NCBI GenBank assembly: GCA_007127625.1
Contig: SKYZ01000035.1
Coordinates: forward strand, 1 to 12,083
Direction: 5' to 3'
Length of the DNA: 12,083 nucleotides
Origin: Aquisalimonas sp.
Lineage (GTDB): Bacteria; Pseudomonadota; Gammaproteobacteria; Nitrococcales; Aquisalimonadaceae
Positions 1 through 6,354 of this stretch are shown one piece after another. The translations under genes and the position numbers were made by a program. A model generated the notes under the pieces. It saw only the letters and a list, made by a program, of their open reading frames with translations, was not told the DNA's origin and searched no databases. Every line of letters starts with the position of its first letter. Position 1 is the stretch's first letter.

Positions 1-1
1 A

Positions 2-103
2 CAAGAGATGGAACGTCGGGGCGATTACCTGCGTGTGCTGCAGACGATCCCCGGAGAGGAGGCGGTTCGACCACTCGAAGACAGTGAGTGCCCGTATCTG
101 TAG
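2..103 (+). CDS. C-terminal end of an unrecognised protein (partial)
   Basis: An open frame enters from the left edge, with codons starting at base 2, and ends at TAG 101-103, giving 33 residues. The tail reads DYLRVLQTIPGEEAVRPLED and then SECPYL. Its amino-acid mix and its excess of G/C at third positions look like real coding sequence, and the other two forward frames look worse. I do not recognise the family and assign no function. The gene converges on the SulP transporter gene, and a strong inverted repeat separates the two stop codons. With only 33 codons visible, chance reading-frame openness cannot be excluded, so confidence is moderate. Confidence 0.5.
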   Translation, partial: QEMERRGDYLRVLQTIPGEEAVRPLEDSECPYL

Positions 104-137
104 CCGTATCCGAGCCCGGGGGCGGCACCACTCTGAC

Positions 138-173
138 GGGGCCAGCTACGGCTTCCAGCGGACCGCTGGCCCC
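138..173. terminator. 9-bp inverted repeat between convergent genes, possible bidirectional terminator
   Basis: GGGGCCAGC (138-146) pairs perfectly with GCTGGCCCC (165-173) across an 18-nt loop. The repeat directly abuts the TGA stop of the SulP gene (complement of 174-176) and lies 34 bp after the stop of the upstream + strand gene. The position fits a shared terminator for two convergent genes. No T-run follows on either strand, so it is not a textbook intrinsic terminator. It may instead stabilise 3' ends or work with Rho. Confidence 0.45.
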
Positions 174-1670
174 TCAATGCCCCACAGCGCCGGCATCGGG
201 GTTGTCGTAGTCCGCCAGCTTGTCCATGAGACGAGCCCCCTGACCCTCGGGATGCTCCACCGTGACCTCGGCGCCGTTGCGTCGGAGTTTACCGACCACG
301 CGGTCTACCGCCCCCACGGCTGAACTGTCCCACAGAGTCGCACCGGTTAGGTCGATGGTGACGCGGGGAACGCCGGCAGCGTGGTCGAAACCGGCAAGAA
401 AGTTGTCCACTGCCACGAAGAAGAGCACACCACGGACGTGGTAGGTGCGGTGCTGCCCGTCGTCGCTGTCCTGGTGCGTGACCTCGATCTGGCGCGCCAG
501 CTTGCGCACGAAGAATACGGCGCTCAGCAGCACGCCGGCGAACACCCCCTTGGCCAGATCATGGGTCACCACCACGGTCACCACGGTCACGACAAGGACG
601 AATGCATCGGTCTTCGGCATTTTCCGGAGCATGCCGAACGTACTCCAGTCAAAGGTACCGATGGCGACCATGATCATCACCGCGACCAGGGCCGGCATCG
701 GAATCATGGAGACCAGATCCCCGAGCACCAGGATGAAGAACAGCAGATACAGGCCCGCCGCCAGGCTGGACAGACGCCCCAGGCCACCGGACTTCACGTT
801 GATGATCGACTGACCGATCATGGCGCAGGCCGCCATCCCACCAAAGAACCCGGACACGATGTTGCCCACGCCTTGGCCGTTACACTCCTTGTTCTTCTTG
901 CTCGGGGTGTCGGTAAGATCATCGACAATGGACGCGGTCAGCAGGGATTCCAGCAGCCCGACGATGGTCAGCGTCAGCGCCGTCGGCAGGATGATCTGCA
1001 GGGTTTCCAGCGTCAGTGGAACCGCGGGAATACCGAAAAGCGGCAGCCCGGATGGCAGCTCGCCCATGTCGCCAACGGTGTTGAAGGGGACGTTCAGGAA
1101 GTACGCGGCCCCCGTCAACGCGACAATGGCCACCAGAGCCGGCGGAATCGAGCGGTTGATGTACGGGAACAGATACAGAATGGCCAGCCCGGCGGCGACC
1201 ATGATGTACGTGGGAATACCGTGCCCCACGAAATGCGGCACCTGCGCCATGAAAATCAGAATGGCCAGGGCGTTGACGAAGCCCTGCATGACCGTACGGG
1301 GGATGAACATCATGTACCGGGCCAGTTTCAGCCACCCGAACAGGATCTGCAGCACGCCGGTGAGAATGGTCGCGGCGAACAGGTACTCGACACCGTGTTC
1401 GGCCACCAGGGTGATCATCAGCAGAGCCATGGCCCCCGTGGCGGCGGAGATCATGCCCGGACGGCCACCCGTGAATGCGATCACCACGGCCATGCAGAAC
1501 GATGCGTACAGGCCCACCTTGGGGTCGACCCCGGCGATGATCGAAAAGGCAATGGCCTCCGGGATCAGGGCCAAGGCCACCACCATCCCGGCGATGAGAT
1601 CGCCGCGCACATTAAAAAACCAAGTGCGGCGCAGAGCAGCACCGTAACGTTTCATTCCATCAGGTAGCAT
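174..1670 (-). CDS. SulP/SLC26-family anion transporter with C-terminal STAS domain
   Basis: This is an inner-membrane anion transporter of the SulP (SLC26) family, 498 residues from the chosen start. The N-terminal signature lies at about residues 28-58 ([15 protein letters not shown] and on to [11 protein letters not shown]). Ten or more hydrophobic segments follow to about residue 390. The [15 protein letters not shown] block at 264-278, followed by the [13 protein letters not shown] stretch, is typical of the family. A STAS domain fills about 405-490, with the conserved turn [17 protein letters not shown] at 440-456. Family substrates include sulfate, bicarbonate and dicarboxylates, and the sequence alone does not choose between them. 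The ATG at 1670 is preferred because AAGGG lies 7 nt upstream; a GTG at 1700 would add ten residues. The gene is divergent from the stress-protein operon. The family call is firm, the substrate unknown. Confidence 0.93.
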   Translation of the reverse strand: MLPDGMKRYGAALRRTWFFNVRGDLIAGMVVALALIPEAIAFSIIAGVDPKVGLYASFCMAVVIAFTGGRPGMISAATGAMALLMITLVAEHGVEYLFAATILTGVLQILFGWLKLARYMMFIPRTVMQGFVNALAILIFMAQVPHFVGHGIPTYIMVAAGLAILYLFPYINRSIPPALVAIVALTGAAYFLNVPFNTVGDMGELPSGLPLFGIPAVPLTLETLQIILPTALTLTIVGLLESLLTASIVDDLTDTPSKKNKECNGQGVGNIVSGFFGGMAACAMIGQSIINVKSGGLGRLSSLAAGLYLLFFILVLGDLVSMIPMPALVAVMIMVAIGTFDWSTFGMLRKMPKTDAFVLVVTVVTVVVTHDLAKGVFAGVLLSAVFFVRKLARQIEVTHQDSDDGQHRTYHVRGVLFFVAVDNFLAGFDHAAGVPRVTIDLTGATLWDSSAVGAVDRVVGKLRRNGAEVTVEHPEGQGARLMDKLADYDNPDAGAVGH

Positions 1671-1680
1671 CAAGTATCCC

Positions 1681-1696
1681 TTCCGCCGGGGCGGAA
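1681..1696 (-). promoter_or_regulatory. Inverted repeat just upstream of the SulP ribosome binding site
   Basis: TTCCGCC (1681-1687) and GGCGGAA (1690-1696) form a perfect 7-bp inverted repeat around two bases. On the coding (-) strand it ends where the AAGGG ribosome-binding sequence begins, about 10 nt before the ATG at 1670. It could be an operator or an RNA hairpin affecting translation. In GC-rich DNA a 7-bp repeat can also arise by chance, so no function is claimed. Confidence 0.3.
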
Positions 1697-1904
1697 TCAC
1701 GATTCAGGGGGTACGGCTGAACGGCCGTGCGATATTCGGGCAATTGGCAGGAGTCAGGCGCGCATCGCGCCGGGAGAGGCTCCGGGTATCACGCCCCGGG
1801 GAAGGCTCGCGTTCGCCAACTGCGGTGAGCGGTGGACCATACGTGGTTTGTTGCACCGCCGCAAGCCGAGGGCGCCGGCGCATACGCAATGCCCCCGGCA
1901 ACCA

Positions 1905-1934
1905 TCGACCGTCATTCTGTCCAGGCCGTAGAAT
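1905..1934 (+). promoter_or_regulatory. Possible sigma70-type promoter for the usp-dksA-EAL operon
   Basis: TCGACC (1905-1910) is separated by 18 nt from TAGAAT (1929-1934), matching 4/6 and 5/6 positions of the sigma70 -35 and -10 consensus. Transcription would start near 1940-1942. That leaves almost no leader before an ATG at 1944 but a normal leader before the ATG at 1977, in line with the start chosen for the stress-protein gene. The rest of the 1671-1976 spacer shows no other feature I can support. The match is by eye only. Confidence 0.35.
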
Positions 1935-1976
1935 TCCGCTACCATGTCCGATCAGTCACCGACATGCTGGGGTTTC

Positions 1977-2441
1977 ATGCTGCAACGTATTCTTGTACCG
2001 GTTAATTTCACAACCGCCTCAGCACGCGCGCTCGCGGTCACCAGGGATTACCACCCGCAGGCCACCATCCGCCTGCTCTACATCGTCAGTCCCAGCGACA
2101 TCGCGACCGCCACCGCGAACCCGGCCATCAACCCGACCCATGCCCGGGATGAACGCTCCAAGGCAGAGCAGGAAGCTTTCAGGAAGCTGGAGACGTGGAA
2201 ACGCGACGAAGAAGAGCTTGCCGTGGAGGTGGGAAGCGCCGCCGACAAGATCAGCGAACACGCGAAGAAGTGGGGCGCGGACCTGATCGCCATGGGCACA
2301 CGGAGCCGCACCGGTTTGCAGCAGTTCCTCCACGGCTCGGCCACCGAGTGGCTCGTCCGCAACGCCGATCAGCCGATCCTGGTCGTCCATGACGTGGATC
2401 TGGCCGAGGACCAGAAGCAGCACCTGCCGCCCATGGGCTAG
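1977..2441 (+). CDS. Universal stress protein, UspA family (single domain)
   Basis: This is a 154-residue single-domain universal stress protein, a cytoplasmic alpha/beta nucleotide-binding fold usually linked to starvation and stress survival. It opens with the family strand MLQRILVPVNFT (1-12) and ends with the diagnostic stretch AMGTRSRTGLQQFLHGSATE (105-124), then QPILVV. The ATP-binding pattern G-x2-G-x9-G(S/T) is present except that its second glycine is S110 (G107, S110, G120-S121). The usual aspartate after the first strand is N10, so nucleotide binding may be altered. An in-frame ATG at 1944 would add 11 residues. The ATG at 1977 is preferred because family members start at this point and GGGG lies close upstream. 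It is the first gene of an apparent operon, with only 11 bp to the next start. Confidence 0.9.
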   Translation: MLQRILVPVNFTTASARALAVTRDYHPQATIRLLYIVSPSDIATATANPAINPTHARDERSKAEQEAFRKLETWKRDEEELAVEVGSAADKISEHAKKWGADLIAMGTRSRTGLQQFLHGSATEWLVRNADQPILVVHDVDLAEDQKQHLPPMG

Positions 2442-2452
2442 GGGCGAGCCGT

Positions 2453-2824
2453 ATGACCGGAGACCGGGACATGCTGAGCAACGACGATCTCCACGAGTTC
2501 AGGCAACGGCTGGAACAGGATCTCGCCGCGCTGGAAGGCGATGCCGAAACGCGCAAAGCCGGCACCGAGACCGTAGAGCTGGACCAGACCCGCACCGGGC
2601 GCCTGTCACGCATGGATGCCCTGCAGGGGCAGGCCATGGCGAAGGCCACCGAGGCGCGGGCATTGCGCCGGATGGAGCGCATCCGCGCGGCACTGCGCCG
2701 CATCGATGAGGGCACGTACGGGGACTGCGCTCGCTGTGAGGAGCCGATCGCCGTCGGGCGCCTGCAGGCCGACCCTGCGACGCTGGTTTGCATCGCCTGC
2801 GCGGAGCGATCCGAACAGCGCTGA
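2453..2824 (+). CDS. DksA/TraR-type C4 zinc-finger protein
   Basis: This 123-residue protein belongs to the DksA/TraR family, whose members enter the RNA polymerase secondary channel and change promoter use, often together with ppGpp. Residues 10-90 are helical and charged, as in the DksA coiled coil, with the acidic tip region ETVELDQTRTGRLSRMDALQ (39-58). A C4 zinc finger follows: C92, C95, C113 and C116, spaced C-x2-C-x17-C-x2-C. It is shorter than E. coli DksA (151 residues) and lacks that protein's exact tip motif, so it is a DksA-like paralogue and not a proven DksA. Two starts are possible: ATG 2453 (AGGGG 8 nt upstream) and ATG 2471 (GGAGA 7 nt upstream, giving 117 residues and a more family-like N-terminus MLSNDDLHEFR). 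It sits 11 bp after the stress-protein stop, so co-transcription is very likely. Confidence 0.88.
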   Translation: MTGDRDMLSNDDLHEFRQRLEQDLAALEGDAETRKAGTETVELDQTRTGRLSRMDALQGQAMAKATEARALRRMERIRAALRRIDEGTYGDCARCEEPIAVGRLQADPATLVCIACAERSEQR

Positions 2825-2852
2825 GTCAGCGGTTTTCTCGTCGACAGGACTA

Positions 2853-4598
2853 ATGAGCTTGAATCATTCAAGGCGTTCCAGAATACCGGAGCCGGTCGAG
2901 CGTGTACTCAGAGACACGCACCAGTACACCGAGATCGTGACCAGGTCCGCAGCCATAGCGGTGATCGCCCTCCTGTTCATGTTCGTTGCCATCCTGGTCT
3001 ATCAGACCGGCGGCACACAGACGGCTTATCTGCATCTGGCATACCTCCCCATCCTCATTGCTGCCAGCGCCTTCGGTGTGACAGGAGGCGTTGCGGCTGC
3101 GTCGGTGGCCGGCCTCGGTGTCGTCGGGCCGTTGATGCCGCTCGACACCGTCACCGGCGAGTCGCAGCCCGTCATGAGCTGGCTCTTCCGCCTGGGGTTC
3201 TTCCTGCTCATCGGCATCGCAGCGGGTATCGTCGTCGGACGGCTGAGTCAGCAGCTGAAGCGCATTCGCGCCGCCAGTTTGTGGCACCCGGTCTCGGAGC
3301 TGCCCACCCAACTCGCCATGGAACACATCATCGACGGCGTCCTGCGTAGGTCGAGGCGAGACGCGCCCCAGGGGCTCATCGTTGTCGACGTCAAGAACGC
3401 CGAGCAGATTTTCAACACCCTCGGCCCCGAGATCTCGCAGCATATCCCGGCCGCCATTGCCGAGCGCCTGCGGTCGTGGCTAGCGGCCTCCTCGCAGATC
3501 TACCACATTCACGCAGGCAAGCTCGCGATCCTGGCGAGCGGCTCGACAGCGTCGCTCGGGGGAGAGGCGGAACAGGCCCTCGATGGACTCGCGCAGCCCG
3601 TAACGATCAACGGGGTCCCCGTCTATCTTGACGCCGTCGCCGGGTTAGCCTCGTTCCGGGACGACGAGGACGGCGCCCGCACTGTCCTGCAAAGAGCCAA
3701 TGTCGCCGTGGCGGGGGCACGCAGCGACGGGCGCATGCTCGCTGACTACGACGAGATCTGGATGCCGGACAAGGAGCGAGCCGTTCGCCTCCTCGGTGAC
3801 GCGCCAGAGGCGTTCGAGCAAGACCAGTTCGTGCTCGTCTACCAGCCCCAGATACGCATCTCCGATGGCCGCGTTGTTGGCACGGAGGCCCTGGTGCGCT
3901 GGCACCATCCGACGCTTGGCCTGCTCTCCCCCGGGGAATTCATCCCCTTGCTCGAGGAGACGGCGCTCATCAACCGCCTCACTTTCACAGTGGCGCGTGC
4001 AGCCATCCGTCAGGCGGCCCAGTGGCAACGTGAGGGCCTTGCTATGCCAATCGCGTTCAACATCTCGCCACGCAACATGGACGATGACCGGCTCACCGAC
4101 ATCATCCTGGACGAGATCCGTGAGGCACAGGTCGGCCCCGACGCCATCGAACTGGAGATCACCGAATCCGCCATCATTCACGATGCCGGACGCGTCCGGG
4201 AACGACTGGCGGCACTAAAAGCCGCAGGTGTGGCTGTTGCCATGGACGACTTCGGTGACGGTTACACGTCCATCCGACATCTGACCGAACTCCCCATCGA
4301 CAAGCTCAAGATCGACCGCAGCCTCGTCAGCCACGCGCACCACGACGCACAGTACGGCAGCATCGTCGCCACCATCATCCACCTGGCCCGCAACCTTGGT
4401 CTGAAGACGGTCGCGGAGGGCGTTGAAGGCCGCGAGACGGAAACCTTCCTGATCGCAGAAGGCTGCGATGTCGCCCAGGGCTTCTACTACAGCAAACCCG
4501 TGAGCGCAGACGAACTGGTGGATTTCGCCAGGCAACCCGGCAGGAATCGGATCTCGGCCGGCGGAACGCCAACCCCTTCACGACAGCCCGACGAATGA
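2853..4598 (+). CDS. Membrane-anchored cyclic di-GMP phosphodiesterase (degenerate GGDEF-EAL)
   Basis: This 581-residue protein probably hydrolyses cyclic di-GMP to pGpG at the inner membrane. Residues 32-130 hold about four hydrophobic segments in a compact membrane sensor-like module. Residues 172-300 resemble a GGDEF domain, but the signature site reads HAGKL (220-224), so cyclase activity is not expected. The EAL domain (about 315-560) looks intact: E346 in EALVRW, N403, E435, D465-D466, K486, E522 and Q542, all with the spacing of characterised EAL enzymes. The ATG at 2853 is chosen because AGGA lies just upstream; an in-frame extension to 2616 would run inside the zinc-finger gene. It starts 28 bp after that gene and is probably the third gene of the operon. 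What the membrane part senses is unknown. Confidence 0.92.
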   Translation: MSLNHSRRSRIPEPVERVLRDTHQYTEIVTRSAAIAVIALLFMFVAILVYQTGGTQTAYLHLAYLPILIAASAFGVTGGVAAASVAGLGVVGPLMPLDTVTGESQPVMSWLFRLGFFLLIGIAAGIVVGRLSQQLKRIRAASLWHPVSELPTQLAMEHIIDGVLRRSRRDAPQGLIVVDVKNAEQIFNTLGPEISQHIPAAIAERLRSWLAASSQIYHIHAGKLAILASGSTASLGGEAEQALDGLAQPVTINGVPVYLDAVAGLASFRDDEDGARTVLQRANVAVAGARSDGRMLADYDEIWMPDKERAVRLLGDAPEAFEQDQFVLVYQPQIRISDGRVVGTEALVRWHHPTLGLLSPGEFIPLLEETALINRLTFTVARAAIRQAAQWQREGLAMPIAFNISPRNMDDDRLTDIILDEIREAQVGPDAIELEITESAIIHDAGRVRERLAALKAAGVAVAMDDFGDGYTSIRHLTELPIDKLKIDRSLVSHAHHDAQYGSIVATIIHLARNLGLKTVAEGVEGRETETFLIAEGCDVAQGFYYSKPVSADELVDFARQPGRNRISAGGTPTPSRQPDE

Positions 4599-4611
4599 CA
4601 CTCAAGCTGAC

Positions 4612-4643
4612 CGATGGTGATCCTTGACCCCGCGCACCCATCG
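4612..4643 (+). terminator. Weak hairpin after the EAL gene, possible terminator
   Basis: CGATGGTG (4612-4619) can pair with CACCCATCG (4635-4643) with one bulged base, starting 13 nt after the stop of the EAL gene. The nearest T-run is TTTT at 4651-4654, separated by seven bases, so this is not a convincing intrinsic terminator. It is the only candidate I can see between the operon and the next gene. Confidence 0.2.
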
Positions 4644-4654
4644 TTCAGGGTTTT

Positions 4655-4662
4655 GTGATCAC
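4655..4662. promoter_or_regulatory. Perfect 8-bp palindrome GTGATCAC in the spacer before the REC-REC-kinase gene
   Basis: GTGATCAC is self-complementary and sits about 80 bp before the TTG start, beside a TATACC (4668-4673) that could be part of a -10 element. It contains a TGTGA half-site (4654-4658 reads TGTGA) but no matching TCACA at the spacing used by CRP/Vfr-type regulators. It may be an operator or chance. Confidence 0.2.
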
Positions 4663-4700
4663 GTCTCTATACCTTGGTTTAAGCCACCTGTAGCATTGCA

Positions 4701-4733
4701 CCCCTAAGCATTAACCACTAGGCGTCTTAGGGG
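4701..4733 (+). promoter_or_regulatory. Inverted repeat whose 3' arm overlaps the ribosome binding site of the REC-REC-kinase gene
   Basis: CCCCTAAG (4701-4708) and CTTAGGGG (4726-4733) are a perfect 8-bp inverted repeat with a 17-nt loop. The 3' arm runs into the G-run AGGGGGG (4729-4735), the only ribosome-binding sequence for the TTG start at 4744 (8-nt spacing). In RNA the hairpin would mask most of that site. As DNA it could also be an operator for a dimeric regulator. The geometry is seen directly, while the regulatory role is inferred. Confidence 0.5.
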
Positions 4734-4743
4734 GGTTGCTCCA

Positions 4744-6309
4744 TTGAACACCCGCCAGAAACCGACATCCATTCTCGTGGTCGATGACTTCGCCCCCATG
4801 CGCAAGACCGTGCGCGACAACCTCAAGGCCATGGGGTACAAGGACATCATCCTGGCCGAGAACGGGGTGGAGGCGAGCAAGCACCTGGACACCAACGCCA
4901 TCGACCTGGTCATTTCGGACTGGAACATGCCAAAGATGGACGGGCTCGAGTTGCTGCGTTACATCCGCAGCACGCCGCGACTACGGGCGACCCCGGTCAT
5001 GCTGGTCACCGCCGAAGGCGATCGCACGGCGGTGACCAAGGCGATTCAGGAGGGGGTGAATCAGTTCCTGATCAAGCCGTTCACGCAGGCGACGTTACAG
5101 GAGAAGATCAACCGCATGTCCGCCGGGGCGGCGCGAGGAGGCGCAGCATCCCGTGGTCCTCCTTCCCCGCTGCGGGAAGGCGACCACACGCCGCGGATCA
5201 CGTTCCGCCCGGAGGGCGCAAGCGTTCTGGTGGTCGATGATGTGGCCACGAATATCGATGTCATCTCGGGGATCCTGAAAGACAGTTACCGTGTGAAGGC
5301 TGCCACTGGCGGGCAAAAGGCGTTGCAGATTGCAAAGACGTCCCCTCAGCCAGACCTGATCCTTCTCGATGTCATGATGCCGGAGATGGACGGCTTCGAG
5401 GTCTGCAGACGGCTCAAGCAGGATGCCGAGACGGCACACATTCCTGTCATCTTCCTCACCGCCAAGGCCGAGGCCGCGGACGTCACCGCCGGCTTCGAGG
5501 CCGGTGGTGTCGACTACGTCATCAAGCCTGCCGAGCCCGCCGTCCTTGAAGCACGGGTGGCGACCCACATCCGGCTGAAGCAGGCCCGGGACGACATGCG
5601 CCACCACGTCGACACCATGGTGGAGAACGCACGCCTGCGTGAAGACGTGGAACGCATCACCCGGCACGACCTGAAGAATCCGGTTGCGGCCATTATCACG
5701 ACTGCCGACGGACTGGCTCAGAACCCGGAGCAAAACCACGAGACGCGGGAGTCACTGGAGACTATCCGGGATTCGGGCTACGAAATCCTTGGCATGATCA
5801 ACCGCTCGCTGGATCTCTACAAGATGGAGACCGGCACGTACACGGTGAAGGACGAACGCGTCGACGTGGTCGATGTGGTCAACCGGGTCGTCAAGGAGTC
5901 TCGCGGCAACGCCCGCAGTGAGGACAAAACCGTCGTCTTCGACACAACCGATCGCTGCTTCGCCCGGGGCGAGGAGACGCTGTGCCTGTCGCTGGTGCGC
6001 AATCTCCTCAAGAACGCCGTGGAAGCCGCACCCGCTGGCACTGAAATCCGTGTCGAGGTTGCGATGAAGGCGGAGGTGATGATTCGGATCCACAACCAGG
6101 GCGTGATTCCGCCTGCCATCCGCGAGACGTTCTTCGACAAGTACGCCACGGCGGGCAAGCCGGGCGGCACCGGGCTTGGCACCTATTCCGCCCGGCTAAT
6201 GGCGCAGGTGCAGGGCGGCGAGATTGATTTCGTCAGCGACAAAACCAGCGGGACGACCCTGCATGTGACACTCCCGGCACATCCGGGCGGTCGTGCCAGC
6301 GCGTCCTGA
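4744..6309 (+). CDS. Receiver-receiver-histidine kinase (REC-REC-HisKA-HATPase)
   Basis: This 521-residue cytoplasmic signalling protein has no membrane segment. REC1 (8-125) is CheY-like with D14-D15, phospho-acceptor D59, T89 and K111. A linker (about 127-155) leads to REC2 (158-275) with D165-D166, D209, T239 and K261. A short helical stretch precedes the kinase core: H-box RHDLKNP with H308, N-box NLLKNAVEAAP (420-430), and G2-box GGTGLGT (474-480). The G1 region reads HNQG (450-453) where most kinases have DxGxG, a variant also seen in phytochrome-type kinases, so activity is still plausible. Receivers in front of a kinase suggest that it receives phosphoryl groups or is controlled by another kinase. 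The start is TTG with a strong AGGGGGG 8 nt upstream. It is preceded by a 145-bp spacer and converges on the hybrid kinase gene. Confidence 0.9.
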   Translation: MNTRQKPTSILVVDDFAPMRKTVRDNLKAMGYKDIILAENGVEASKHLDTNAIDLVISDWNMPKMDGLELLRYIRSTPRLRATPVMLVTAEGDRTAVTKAIQEGVNQFLIKPFTQATLQEKINRMSAGAARGGAASRGPPSPLREGDHTPRITFRPEGASVLVVDDVATNIDVISGILKDSYRVKAATGGQKALQIAKTSPQPDLILLDVMMPEMDGFEVCRRLKQDAETAHIPVIFLTAKAEAADVTAGFEAGGVDYVIKPAEPAVLEARVATHIRLKQARDDMRHHVDTMVENARLREDVERITRHDLKNPVAAIITTADGLAQNPEQNHETRESLETIRDSGYEILGMINRSLDLYKMETGTYTVKDERVDVVDVVNRVVKESRGNARSEDKTVVFDTTDRCFARGEETLCLSLVRNLLKNAVEAAPAGTEIRVEVAMKAEVMIRIHNQGVIPPAIRETFFDKYATAGKPGGTGLGTYSARLMAQVQGGEIDFVSDKTSGTTLHVTLPAHPGGRASAS

Positions 6310-6311
6310 CT

Positions 6312-6354
6312 CCAGCGTGCAGCCGCCACTCAGCATCGTCACTTCCCGCGCTGG
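6312..6354. terminator. Inverted repeat spanning the convergent gene ends
   Basis: CCAGCGTG (6312-6319) can pair with CGCGCTGG (6347-6354), eight pairs including one G-T, across a 27-nt loop. It lies in the 29-bp gap between the stops of the two convergent kinase genes and runs into the end of the - strand gene. There is no T-run, and the long loop makes it a weak terminator candidate. Confidence 0.2.

Noticed and set aside
33..323. Open frame of 96 codons at the left edge on the + strand
   Set aside because: It runs across the terminator-like repeat and into the antisense of the SulP gene, and its translation is arginine-rich without any recognisable feature.
381..1667. Long + strand open frame of 428 codons antisense to the SulP gene
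   Set aside because: The translation is a low-complexity mix rich in H, Q, G and R, typical of the antisense frame of a GC-rich gene. The opposite strand encodes a clear SulP transporter.
2616..2852. N-terminal extension of the membrane EAL protein by 79 codons
   Set aside because: The extension lies inside the zinc-finger gene in another frame and is arginine-rich shadow sequence. ATG 2853 has its own ribosome-binding sequence and gives a normal N-terminus.
4624..4652. TTGACC (4624-4629) as a -35 element for the REC-REC-kinase gene
   Set aside because: No acceptable -10 sequence lies 16-18 nt downstream. The nearby TATACC at 4668 is too far away to pair with it.
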